A stretch of DNA of 64,000 bases, taken from positions 14,930,416-14,994,415 of the forward strand of contig CM026564.1 in the NCBI GenBank assembly GCA_015143295.1, given 5' to 3'. This document shows positions 20,617 through 31,130 of this stretch, piece by piece. The translations under genes were made by a program, and so were the position numbers. The notes beneath the pieces are model-generated. The model searched no databases. It was not told where the DNA came from and saw only the letters and a list, made by a program, of their open reading frames with translations. Source of the stretch: Tetracentron sinense (taxonomy: Eukaryota; Streptophyta; Magnoliopsida; Trochodendrales; Trochodendraceae). Positions within the stretch are counted from its first letter, which is position 1, and every line of letters begins with the position of its first letter.

Positions 20617-20880
20617 GTGATCCGCGGTTGAGACCTATGGTCTCACCTAGTGATCCGTGGTTAAGACCTATGGTCTCACCTAGTGATCCGTGGTTGAGGC
20701 CTATGGTCTCACCTAGTGATCCGTGGTTGAGACCTATGGTCTCACTTAGTGATCCGTGGTTGAGACCTATGGTCTCACGTAGTGATCCATGGTTGAGGCC
20801 TATGGTCTCACCTTGCGATCTGTGGTTGAGACTTGTGGTCTCACCTGGTGATCTGTGATTGAGACCTATGGTCTCACCAT
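20617..20880 (+). repeat. 33-bp tandem repeat, 8 units
   Basis: The unit has GTGATCCGTGGT followed by TGAGACC-TAT-GGTCTCA, a perfect 7-bp stem, then CCTA. Because 33 is a multiple of 3 it yields a spurious 11-residue repeating ORF. The 3' LTR copy has 7 units. Confidence 0.92.
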
Positions 20881-21748
20881 GATCCGTTGACTGGCCTAGG
20901 TCAGTCTGTCCCAGCTGACAGTCAGTATTTGACTGTCATGGGGGGCAGAGAATCCTTAATAAAAAGGATTCTCTGTCAGGTTGTGGGAAATCCCAAGATA
21001 AGGATCTCCCCTTTTAAAATCTCATGAGATGCCACGTGGCAGCCCATGATTTTTTTTAGGATTAGGACTATGTCCTTTATCCTAGGAAAGGATGTGATTA
21101 CCATCCTACTTTTCGAGAAGTACTAGGATTCCCCCCTGAAAGAGGAAACTGGTACAAGATTCCTCAAAAGAAGAGGATTCTCTTGAGCTTAAGGACTCTC
21201 CCAGATAAGGGAAAGCCGTAAGCTGGCATCCTCTAAGAGGAGAGCCCCTTTTGACTTTCCTAAAAGAAGGGAGTCAAAGAGGGAGTCTCAAAAAAGACTC
21301 TCTCAAACCCATAAAAAGGGGTGTTTTCTCAGAAGGACAACGGAAGAAGAGAAAAAGACATACACAAAAGAGATAGAAAAAGAAAGAGAAAAACTCTCTT
21401 CCCCTTCAAGCAACACAAGCAACTGAAGAAGAAGACTCCCTCGATATGGAGAATATAAGGTGAGCCCTTAAACATGGCCACCATTCTTTTTCTTTTCTTA
21501 AAAAGACCTCAATGAGGCACTTGTAACGCCTACATGGGAATTGGGCAACCCCATTGAATAAATAAAAATAAGTTTATTCAATATGTTCTTCTTTAATTCT
21601 TCATCTTAATCAGAGGTTCTTCCCTGATACAGGGAAGGTAACTTAACAGTCTGAGTTTACTCAGATTGGAAGGGTAGTCCCCATAATAAACTCCATACAA
21701 CAATGGAGAAAATTTGATAAAAAAAGAATTTTTCTCCCACAAATTAAA

Positions 21749-21766
21749 TGGCACGCTTGGTGGGAC
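21749..21766 (+). promoter_or_regulatory. Primer-binding site of Tat element
   Basis: TGGCACGCTTGGTGGGAC starts seven bases past the LTR end. The TGG start fits pairing with a tRNA CCA end, and the rest would pair with an acceptor stem and T-arm. I cannot name the tRNA from memory. Confidence 0.65.
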
Positions 21767-22080
21767 GTCCTTCTCCTCTCATCTCTGATGAAGAATTAAA
21801 AAATAATAAAGAAGAACAAAAAAAATGAAAAGATGAGTGATATTTCTCTCTTTTCTTATCATCTCGTGCAGGATAATCGAGACCGTCTACGTCCGTCCCA
21901 CATACGTGCTCATGATCAAGAGGAGGGTCTATGTCCCTTCGATGCCGATTCCGGTAACTCATCCCCTCACTTGGGCTGAGGTGGCAGCGGCCCCAATCAT
22001 GAGGCCTCGATCTACTGACCGAACCCTCAATGAGGGTATTGCTACTCTTCCACAGAGGAGTCAACCCTGCCAGGTCCACG
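21767..22080 (+). other. Tat leader, no recognised feature
   Basis: This is untranslated leader. A long frame that opens at 21837 has no recognisable domain before it enters the 30-bp repeats. I see no regulatory signal I can name. Confidence 0.5.
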
Positions 22081-22565
22081 GACAGGGTGCATCCCCAAGG
22101 ATGCCTCACGGTGTAGGTGTAGTCCCGATGGTTCTTCACGGAGCAGGTGCATCCCTAAGGGTGCACCGCGGAGCAGTGGTATCCCCAAGGGTGCTCCGTA
22201 GACAAGGGGCATCCCCCAAGATATCCCACGGAGAGGCTGCAACTAAGAGGTTGTACCACGGAGCAGTGGTATCCCCAAGGGTGCTCCGTGGACAAGGGGC
22301 ATCCCCCAGGATATCCCACGGAGAGGCTGCAACCAAGAGGATGCACCACAGAGCGGACACATCCCCCAGGATATCCCATGGAGAGGCTGCAACTAAGAGG
22401 ATGCGCCACGGAGTGGACACATCCCCAAGGATGCTCCGTGGACAAGAGGCATCCCCCAGGATATCTCACGGAGAGGCTACATCCAACCGGATGTCCCACA
22501 GACAGGGTGTTCCCCAATCAGAGTTCACCACGGAGGGTGTACCCAACCGGGTACACACATTATAG
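22080..22565 (+). repeat. 30-bp repeats with CCACGGA motif in Tat leader
   Basis: Units of about 30 bp alternate CACGGAGAGGCTGCAACTAA and CACGGAG..GACACATCCCCCAGG types, giving a 60-bp higher-order pattern. One plus-strand frame stays open across it (a 242-codon ORF from 21837) because 30 is a multiple of 3. I take the translation to be a by-product, although an ORF upstream of gag is known in Ogre elements. Confidence 0.8.
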
Positions 22566-22959
22566 GGTGGCTTCACCACACTGTGACAGGTCAGCCCAAA
22601 AGGCAGACCTATGTCAAACACTGGGCCAGGCCTAACAAGCCGTCCCAAACCCCAACAGTCTGTAGTGGAAAGGCCTCAATTGCTGGGGCCGACCATAGGG
22701 CTAGTTGGATATAAGCCCCCTCAGTCCAAGCTGGCTGACGGAGCTCCCCCTTTGAAAAATTCTTCGGGAGGAGGAGATGCTGAACAATTTTCATCAGGGC
22801 AAAGGAACAAGGCCAAGGGCCTCAAGGACTTAATGAAGAATCCCTAAAAAAACTTTAAAAATAACAAAGTAACTGAGGAAGGTGCCTTAGGGCACTTATC
22901 CGTGAACAAGAAACGTCCACGGACAGACTCCACGGACCAAGGTCCAGGATATCCCACGG

Positions 22960-23310
22960 AGGGAAGCAGAAGATTGTCCACGGACGGGAATACAGGAACG
23001 TCCACGGATAGAAATGCCAAATTGTCCACGGACAGGCAATCAAGACCGTCCACGGACAAAAGATCCAAATTGTCCACGGACAGGAATACTGGAACGTCCA
23101 CGGACAGAAATGCAAAACTATCCACGGACAGAAATTCAAGACCGTCCACGAACGGACCATCAACTCTGTCCATGGACAGAAGAACAGCACTATCCACGGA
23201 CAGAAATTCAAGATCGTCCACGGACAGAAAATCAACTCCGTCCACGGACAGGAGATCAGCTCCGTCCACGGACGGGAGATCAGCTCTGTCCATGGACGGA
23301 AATCCAAGAC
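22960..23310 (+). repeat. 24-bp repeats with TCCACGGACA motif in Tat leader
   Basis: About 14 units of 24 bp each contain GTCCACGGACAG followed by a variable half (AATTCAAGACC and the like). The open frame reads as a Ser-Thr-Asp-Arg-rich repeat of 8 residues. The same TCCACGGA/TCCGTGGA word recurs in the LTR and in the 3' region. Confidence 0.88.
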
Positions 23311-23397
23311 AATCCGTTGACAGGCTCAAGCCTGGTCCATGGACTAGAGATCAAACCACACGGAGCAAAGGCTTAGGCCAGTCCGAGGGTCAGAAAT

Positions 23398-24580
23398 GTG
23401 CCTCCTTTACAGGTGCAAGTCCAAGCCAATTCCGTTGACATAGTCCACGGACAAGAGTCCCCTACAAAGAAAGGGGATCCACGGATAGAAATTTTACCAT
23501 CCGAGGATAGCTCTCATTCTAAGAAGGAAAGGAGTTGGTACTATACAGCCAACAAGAGAAGGGTGTTTTCAGAGCCGGATTCATCATCCGATGATGACGC
23601 AAGGGGCATTAACAGCCGTGATCAATATCGTCCAGCTGATAATGCAAGAAATATTTCAAGTCCAGAACAAGCAAATAGAGACTTGTTATACAGACTGGGT
23701 CCGAACGCCTTCTGAGGTGCTAACCCTGCAACTTTCACATTAATGATGGCATCAGTCCGTCATCAACACCAGTGACCTCCATCCAGAGATGTAAGCCCAT
23801 TTTGGGGCAGAGAAAGTACTGAACTAGAAAGAAGAGCAGCAGCACCGTACGACTCTAGGGTTAAGGTACTAAATAGAAGTACTTCTACTTTCGAGATGCC
23901 TAGGAAGAAAACTCCTGAGGAAATTCTGCAACTCAGAAACAGGAAGTACCCTTCGGCTTCGGTGAAAAAAGGTGTATAATTATCGGTCGAGGCCAAGAGG
24001 GTCCAGGAACCAGAAGTCAAAAAGGTCGACGGATGCCTCAGATAAAATCCGTTTTGTCCACCAGAGACGAACGACTGATCCTTCTACATCTATGCACCCT
24101 ACTCGGGAGAGATCCGATATCAGAGCATCATATGATGGTTATGAGAGAGTGTCCGTAAATGTGATCGACACTAGACTCAACCCAGCTCCGGGAGAATATA
24201 CGACCCCAGTGTTCCAAGGAACTAGGGCAGCACTTGAGCAAAATTTATCAGCCAGGCAAGATTCTCAAAGTTCAGCTGTCGTTATTTTAGCCGCTTTAGA
24301 CGAGACTGAATCCTCGCAAGCTGTCAGGATAGCTACTCCAGGTCCGGTGGTGCCGAGAAGAAAAAGGAGTCGCAAGAATAAGGCCAGAGGCAAAGATAAA
24401 GCCCAAGACCTAGTTCAATCAGCTCCGGAACCTGATGTCAGCGAATACCAAGAAGGGTCAGAACAAGAAACGACCCCAGTAACTTCCTCGAGAGAAGTGG
24501 AAGAAACCTCGCCAGTTAAAGATTCTGACGAGCCAGCTCCTCAACTAACTAGGCCAGAGGAAATGCAGGAAATACCTTGA
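23398..24580 (+). pseudogene. Tat pre-gag coding region, broken
   Basis: Two open stretches (105 codons at 23398-23715 and 202 codons at 23972-24580) lie between the repeats and gag. The first has a Ser/Asp/Glu-rich run (SEPDSSSDDDARG). The second is rich in charged residues, with a basic PRRKRSRKNKARGK patch that could bind nucleic acid or act as a nuclear signal, then an acidic tail. I recognise no domain. Ogre-type Tat elements carry an ORF of unknown function before gag, and this could be its counterpart or a gag N-terminal extension. The 250 nt between the two has stops in this frame, so at least one break is present. Confidence 0.45.
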
Positions 24581-24691
24581 TAGGTTTTCAGTGCACCAAA
24601 TCCTTTATACGGGATGCCCAGTGCCTATTTTACAGAAGAAGAATTCCCAAATCTTTTCCGATTACCGGAACCAGCTTTAGAATAACCAGTA

Positions 24692-26196
24692 GTGGTCATG
24701 ATGACGAACCTGGATGAGAATACTAATCAGGGGAATAACCCTTCGACTTTGGCACCTCCGCCATCAAATGATCAAACAGCAGCCTTACAGGCTCAACTCC
24801 AATACAAGGATGATCAAATCACAACCATAATGTCTCAAATGCAAGAGTTGGCTACTCAATTGTCAGCTCTCAAATCTACATCGGTACCTGGGCCTCACTT
24901 CCCATACCAAGGAGGTAGCAGCAATCAAGGCACAGCCCCTATACCTCCAAATCATCCAAGGGTGCCCAAAACAGGTCCTATCCCGAATCAGACGGATCTC
25001 ATAGGAGAGGTGTCACCGTCTCTTTTGGCTGCAATCGAAGAGACTGTTCGCAATCAAATGCGGCAGGCAAAAGAAAGAGAAGAGCATGTACGATTGTGAA
25101 GCCTTATCCAGCTATCATGGATGCGGTTCCATTCCCACCAGGCTTTGTCCAACCGACATTCAAAATGTTCGACGGCACTGGAGATCCGAGGCAACATCTG
25201 TCCCATTTCCTCTTGAGATACGGATTGGTATCTAAGAACGGGGCTCTTTGCCTCTAGCTCTTCGTACAATCTCTAGAGGGTGCCGCTTTCACATGGTATG
25301 CCAACCTCCCTGAGGCTTTAATCCCTGATTAGAATACAATGGTGACATAATTTAGCAAACAATTCTACAACACCCAAAGAAGAGCAGGTGTTCCAGAATT
25401 GATTGAAACCCGGCAGAGGGACAATGAAACAGTAACAGAGTTCATTGCCCGGTGGAGAGCTCTGACCTTCTCCTGCCCACAAAAGTTTACTCAAATGGAA
25501 CTCATTCGGATGTGCCTCAACAACTTTAAGCACGACCTTTCAACTGCCTTAATGGCCCAAACCTTTACGGGTTTTGAAGATCTATACACAAAAGCACATG
25601 ACATGGAAATCCATATAGGAAAAAGAAGACAAGACAGAGGCACCGATCGCCTTGAATCCTGAACAACTGCAGTGGTGGAAGCCAAAAAGACTGTGTCATC
25701 AACATCAAATGCTGGTAGATCAACTGGTCGAACAAATAACGGCAAAGAACCAATTAAGATTGGTACCAAACAAGTCAAAGGTGGATCTAGGAAACCACAA
25801 TGGAAAGGTAAAAAGGAGCCGCCAAAGAAGATCACCATGGAAGAGAGGATGAATAAAACATATTCATTCTTAGAAGACATTGTTGAGGATCTATTTGAAG
25901 ATCTCCTTGCTAATGAACTTATCACTCTCCCAGAGAGCTGGAGACCTCAGGAGATTGGGATGAAAAATGATCCCAAATACTGTCCTTATCATCGTATGAT
26001 CAGTCACAAGATAGGTGACTGCTTTGTACTGAAGGACATTATTCAACGGCTCCTGGACAATAAAGAGATTGTCATTGATGATCTCCAGCAGGCAGCTACG
26101 TCCAATACGGTAGTGGCTTCTGAGCCAGTGGATGAAAATAAAACATCTTTAAGTGGTAAACTTCCTGATGACAAACCGTCAGATGAAGAAGATTAG
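24692..26196 (+). pseudogene. gag: Tat gag, broken
   Basis: This is the capsid gene of the Tat element. It begins with a Gln-rich coiled-coil-like segment (QAQLQYKDDQITTIMSQMQE, 24790-24850). A retrotransposon gag domain follows at about 25100-25560, with the hallmarks FDGTGDPRQHL, LEGAAFTWYANLP and the TVTEFIARWR block. A basic linker leads to a Cys/His motif, CPYHRMISHKIGDC (about 25980-26022), of the C-X2-H-X4-H-X4-C type seen in Tat gag. A frame change occurs near 25090. In-frame stops at about 25256, 25330, 25348 and 25661 fit CAG, TGG, CAA and CGA codons changed by C-to-T or G-to-A. The gene is certain; the copy cannot make full Gag. Confidence 0.85.
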
Positions 26197-26219
26197 ACCC
26201 TCTTTGAAAGTAAAGGGAC

Positions 26220-27179
26220 CAAGAAGAAAAGGCAGTTGGCTCAAAACGCCGTGCTAAAAAGCAGGCCCGGGCTACGAGACAAGCTCAAGCCCTAAGAAAA
26301 GAAGGGAAGCGCATAGCCAAGGCTGAAAAGAAGAAAAAGAAAGAAAGAGCGAGGAAGGCCAAGAAAAATGGCCCTGCCCAGGATGCTCCTATAGAACAAA
26401 AGCCATTAACGGTAATTACCTTAATGGATTTTATCCCACTAGGCTTCTGCTCTGACTACGATTATGATAGCCTTCAATCAACTGATTCAGGAGACGAATC
26501 CAATATCTTCTCCTGCTATGTTATCAATACGGTTCTAAATGAAGACCAGTCATGGTTAAATGAACCAAGACAAGTGGTAGCCTGCAGTCTTGAAAGACAC
26601 CGGGTATTTCAGAACTGGCTGGATCAAGCTAAAGACATCGAACTCCCAGAAAGGAGACCATCCACACCAGGACGGACCCCTACAGTGCTTTCAGATCTTT
26701 TCAAAGGATTTTCATCTGGAGGAGAGCGAGAGGCAGAAGACGAACAAATACAGTCTCATTCCCCTCAAGAAAGGCTAAGTACGCCTGAAGTTCTGAACTC
26801 AAACCATCGTCAGATGCGACGATCGGTGCAGGTCTCAACTCAACTTGAGAATTAAGATCCACCTACTTCAGTCAGTCTGGACAGTGACCCTTCAACAGAA
26901 GAAGCAGTCCTAGACTCAAAGTCGACTGACAACTCACAGATGTCTGAACAAATCTCAGCCCAATCTGGGAGTCCGACGGGGCGATCTGAAAGAAGAATTC
27001 AACCATCTTTTCAAAGTAAGAAAAGGAAGCTGGACTTCAGTTCTGTCAACATGGTCCAACTCTTGGAAGGAGAGTCGTTTGGACCAATAGACCAGACGAT
27101 TGCCAAAGTCTATCAACTCAACCTCCGATCGGGAAGAAAATTACCACCAAGGTTTGTTTCGGTCCAACATGAAAATTAG
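26220..27179 (+). pseudogene. Tat gag-protease linker region
   Basis: Lysine-rich coding sequence (26220-26390) is followed by an acidic, Ser/Pro-rich segment open at 26424-26855 and again at 26940-27179. The stops at 26853-26855 (TAA) and 27177-27179 (TAG) each follow an Asn codon and look like changed Gln codons. No enzyme motif is visible. The segment with KVYQLNLRSGRKLPP leads into the protease and is a known style of Tat polyprotein linker. I infer it belongs to the same polyprotein. Confidence 0.6.
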
Positions 27180-27767
27180 ACCAGAGCTCAACCGGCCCAA
27201 GCCCAAATAACTACCGGCAATGAAAGGGTCAAGTATGATATCCTGACCCATTTGAAGAAAATTCCTTCCTTGCTGAGCGTCTATGATGCTCTCAAGATGT
27301 CTCCAGAATTGAGAAGGTCTCTTATATATGTCCTCTCCAATCCGGAGGACTTTTTTGAACAAGTCACAAATCAGGCGCCACCACCTCCTCAAACAAGAGC
27401 TTCCTGCCTCTTCACGATCACTTTTGATGATGAAGATATGCGAGCTGAGACTCTCCAGCATAACCGGCCACTGTTCATCTCAGGTTTGATTAATGAAACT
27501 GGAATCTCCAAAGTGATGATAGATGGGGGTTTAGCTGTCAACATCCTTCCTAGAAGGATGCTGTCCAAGCTTGGCGTACAAATAGGTCGGCTTCATGAAA
27601 GCACTCTGATCATCCAAGGCTTTAATCAAAATGAGCAGAAGCCTATGGGCATGGTCAACCTCAAAACCAGATTCGGGGATATTGCTGAAACTACGACGTT
27701 TCTGGTAATAGATGTTGATACATCATACAACGCCCTGTTGGGGCGGCAGTGGATGCACAACCATTAG
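27180..27767 (+). pseudogene. Tat aspartic protease
   Basis: This is a retropepsin-like domain that would cut the polyprotein. The catalytic loop is IDGGLAVNILP (DGG at 27532-27540). Many Tat elements have D-G-G or D-S-G here, so I do not count the missing Ser/Thr as damage. The flap and C-terminal region FLVIDVDTSYNALLGRQWMH is typical. The frame ends just after WMHNH and continues in another frame (VMPSTYHQCLKYPQGNG), so a shift lies near 27765. The upstream stop at 27177 separates it from gag. Confidence 0.85.
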
Positions 27768-27779
27768 TTATGCCATCTA

Positions 27780-29292
27780 CTTATCATCAATGCCTTAAAT
27801 ACCCTCAAGGGAACGGGCAAGCAAAGATCGACGCTGATGATAATCCATTCAACGATGCAGAGGCATATAACGCAGATGCGCGTTTCTATGTCAAAAGTGC
27901 CCAAAGAAACCTTTAGCAAAAGGCCAAAGGGGAAAAGGTTGAGAGTGGCCCAAAAAGCAATCACAGGCCTGTTCAAACAGAGGCTCCGAAAAGGGTGTTT
28001 AAATACACCCCAAAATCTCAAAGAAAAGAAGGAGAACCAACCTTATCTTTGGTCGAATCTTCCCGGAATCCGAAGAAGGGCAAGTCAGTCGACCTCTCTC
28101 AGACATGTGAGGTTAAAGAGATCGACCCCCTTAAAGCTTTAAAAGGCAATCATACAGTCCCTTTGAGGAGGATGGACTGTACAATGGTCGAGACTACCTC
28201 CAGTTTCACTGTTTCGGTCATAAAAAGATGACAGAAGTCGATACTCTTTAACTCTCTAGGCGCATATGACAGGATGAACTCCTCATGGGCCAATGGAAAA
28301 AATAAGACCCTTAATCCTTACAGGAAAAAGATAAGCTTTGGTGAAAAAATCACCGGGTTCCTCAAGAAACAAGGGTTTGATTCTGAAAAAGAAGAGCAAG
28401 CCGAAGGAACTATCATTCCGGCTTATGAAGACATGCTCAGAAAAGAGCAACATGAGGCCCTAGATACTGGTGATTATGTAGATACGGATACGCCAGGAAT
28501 TGGGTACAATCCCTCAGTTTTCATATTTGGGAAAAGTCACGATCAAACTGCGAATATGGTCACAGTCAAGGAGGAGTCCACATTAGAGGAAACCTCCGTG
28601 GAATGGCTTTCGGAAGAAACGGAATCTCTACAGGCATCCCCATGGGTTGAGGCAGTGCATCAAGATATGATTGATAGCTTGGCTAAGGTCAGTCTCAGTG
28701 CATGGCAAAAATGGCCAACAACAGAAGTCATTCCCAATGTCATCATCCCGTCCAGAAAACAAGGGAAAAGCCCATCGTTTTTCGTTTTGCAGGACGAATA
28801 GGCAAAACCACTCTGTGAAACAACAAAAAGGGTAGAAGGATGAATCCTTATCAAAAGAAGTTTGTGTTTAATCCGGCGATCAAGAAAATGCTTGAGAAGC
28901 AGGGGTTTAATACTGAAGCGGAAGAGCAGGTTAAGCATAAAATTATGTCAACACCCAGGATTTTGGCTACCTATGAGCAAGTCGGTTTCAATTTGGGAAA
29001 GTCTGAAGCAGAAAATTCTGATCCTCCATCAAATGAAGACTTGGTTTGGACTGTAAATACTATTACAGTAGATGAAGACTCCTCTTCAGGAGAAGAAATG
29101 ATCATGGAAGAACCAAGGGAAGAAACAGAAGTTCGTCCGGCTCCTCCAGAATTTGAGGCAGGAGGTCAAGCGACTGTGGATGACCTTCTTGAAGTTAACC
29201 TCAGCTCAGAACAAGATTCGAGGCCAACCTTCATTAGCGCCTCTCTCTCTCAAACAGAAAAAGAGGAGTATCTTTGTCTCCTAAAAGAGTAA
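27780..29292 (+). pseudogene. Tat protease-RT linker with duplicated module
   Basis: The frame changes several times here. Two copies of one module are visible: NPYRKKISFGEKITGFLKKQ... at about 28312-28400 and NPYQKKFVFNPAIKKMLEKQ... at about 28843-28930. Each continues GF[DN][ST]E-x-EEQ, so the shared pattern is NPY-x-KK-x(8-10)-L-x-KQGF. The modules are about 530 bp apart. The tails are acidic and end near TEKEEYLCLLKE, just before RT. Function unknown. In Ogre elements this interval contains an intron; I see no clear pair of splice sites. Confidence 0.6.
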
Positions 29293-29295
29293 AAA

Positions 29296-30300
29296 GATGT
29301 CTTTGCATGAAACTACACAGAGATGCCTGGCTTAGATCCAAAAATTGCAGTCCATCATCTCACAATTCGAGAAGATATCAGGCCAATCAAACAGCCACAA
29401 AGGCGAGCCCGCCTAGAACTGGTCGCTCAAATTAAAGCAGAGGTAGATAAACTCCTCAAAGCCGGGTTTATAAGAGAGGTTCAATACCCTACTTGGCTTG
29501 CCAATGTAGTTCCCATGAAAAAGAAGAACGGATAAATCCGGGTTTGTATAGACTTCCGGGATTTGAATGAAGCTTGCCCTAAGGATGAATTCCCTTTGCC
29601 CATCACCGAAATGATGGTTGATGTCACAACAGGTTTCGAAGCTTTATCCTTCATGGATGGATATTCCGGCTACAATCAAATCAAGATGGCCCCGGAAGAT
29701 GATGAGCTTACAGCTTTTCACACTCCTAAGGAAGTGTTCTGTTACAAAGTCATGCCATTCGGCCTCAAAAATGCCGGAGCAACTTATCAAAGAGCCATGA
29801 CTGTCATATTTCGAGATATTCTCCATGAAAAAGTCGAGTGTTATGTTGACGATTTGGTTGTCAAAACAAGGCAGTGAAGCAATCATCCGGATGACCTTCG
29901 GGAAATCTTCGACAGACTGTGACAGCATCAGCTCAAGATGAACCCGCTCAAATGCGTGTTCGGAGTTACATCTGGGAAATTCTTGGGCTTTGTGGTACGC
30001 CATAGAGGAATTGAGATTAACCCTACCAAAATAAGGGCCATTCACGAGATGCCTCCTCCAAAGAATTTACGCGAGTTGAAAGGACTTCAGGGTCGACTCT
30101 CTTATATTCGGAGATTTATCTCCAATTTGGCTGGAAGATGCCAACCGTTTTCCAGGCTAATGAAGAAAGGGATACCTTTTCAATGGGATGAAGCTTGTAA
30201 AAATGCTCTGGATAGCATCAAAGCTTATCTCACAAACCCACCGGTCCTTATGGCCCCCATCAGAGGAAAGCCACTCATCCTTTATATCACGCACTCGAGG
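29296..30300 (+). pseudogene. Tat reverse transcriptase
   Basis: This is the reverse transcriptase domain. Ordered motifs are PGLDPKIAVHHL, KAGFIREVQYPTWLANVV, RVCIDFRDLNEACPKD, FMDGYSGYNQI, the catalytic YVDD (29842-29853) and LKMNPLKCVFGV in the thumb region. Stops fit single changes: TAA at about 29533 in place of a Gln, and TGA at about 29875 and 29920 in place of Arg CGA codons; the two Arg changes are at CpG. The frame continues through KGLQGRLSYIRRFISNL to about 30300, where it shifts. The active-site residues remain, but the domain is interrupted. Confidence 0.9.
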
Positions 30301-30690
30301 GATCTCTCGGAGCTCTCCTTGCTCAGCATAATGATCAAGGAAAAGAAAACGCTCTGTATTACTTGAGCAGGACTTTGGTTGGAGCAGAATGCAGATATAG
30401 CCCAATAGAAAAAATATGTCTGGCCCTTATCTTTACCCTGAAGAAACTAAGGCATTATATGCTAGAGCATTCGGTGAAACTGATATCTAGAGCTGATCCT
30501 CTTAAATACATAATGTGCCGTCCTACTCTTTCTGGCAGAATGGCAAAGTGGGCTGTGCTCCTATCTGAATTCGAAATCGAATTCATGCCCCAAAAAGTAA
30601 TGAAAGGACAAGCCCTTGCTGACTTCCTTACGACACATCCAATTCCTGCAGACTCGCCACTGGTCACTGACCTCCCAGACGAAGAAGTCA
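30300..30690 (+). pseudogene. Tat RNase H (first)
   Basis: This is the classical gypsy RNase H that degrades the RNA strand of hybrids. After a frame change near 30300 the reading is GALLAQHNDQGKEN, then YYLSRTLVGAECRYSPIEK, FTLKKLRHYM and ADFLTTHP. These are the usual order for Tat elements. Its start in the long open frame (30363) is arbitrary; the real domain begins upstream in the same frame. Confidence 0.82.
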
Positions 30691-30699
30691 TGCAAATTC

Positions 30700-31130
30700 A
30701 AGTCAAATCAGGCTGGAAGATGTATTTCGATAGAGCTTCAAGAAGCCCTGATGGTGTCAAACACATCGACCCGATGGAAAACAAATCGAGAATTGGTATT
30801 GTTTTTGTCACATCAGACAGTGCAATACTACTCTATTCCTTTGCCCTAATAGAAGGATGTTCAAATAATGAAGCTGAGTATGAAGCCCTGATAGCAGGTC
30901 TTGAATTGGCTCTTGAGATCCCGATGGATGAGCTAACTATCTCTGGGGATTCAGAACTCATCATTAAATAGGTACGAGGTGAATATTCAGTTTGGAGGGT
31001 TAGTCTCCTTCCCTATTAGAAGAGAGTGGACCAGCTACTTGCTCAAATTCCAAGAAGTAGCCTCTTCCATGTCTGTAAAGGACTTAACAATCAAGCTGAT
31101 GCTTTGGCTAGCCTCGCAGCATCTCTAACC
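30700..31130 (+). pseudogene. Tat second RNase H (archaeal type)
   Basis: This is a second, separate RNase H-like domain, a mark of the Tat lineage. Visible catalytic positions are Asp 30729 (YFDRASR), Glu in NNEAEYEALIAGLELAL (about 30867-30915), Asp in SGDSELII (about 30943-30966) and Asp in NNQADALASLAA (about 31090-31120). The glycine that normally follows the first Asp is Arg here, a G-to-A change. A TAG at about 30970 replaces a Gln codon, and another stop follows at about 31018. The domain is broken by these two stops. Confidence 0.85.

Larger units (their letters stand above)
19865..21741 (+). repeat. 5' LTR of Tat element
   Basis: This 1877-bp LTR matches 38479-40323 with scattered substitutions and one repeat-unit difference. 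The first half is a chain of hairpin repeats, then come 33-bp repeats, then a unique region with CCATAAAAAGGGG (about 21308, possible TATA box) and AATAAATAAAAATAA (about 21557-21571, possible poly(A) signal). Confidence 0.93.

Noticed and set aside
20628-20858. 76-codon ORF with an 11-residue repeat in the Tat LTR
   Set aside because: It is a by-product of a 33-bp hairpin repeat whose length is a multiple of 3; the same happens at 39242-39439.
22855-23329. Minus-strand ORFs of 150-161 codons with repeated SVD or CPWT words
   Set aside because: They are the complement of the 24-bp TCCACGGACA repeat; openness comes from repeat length.
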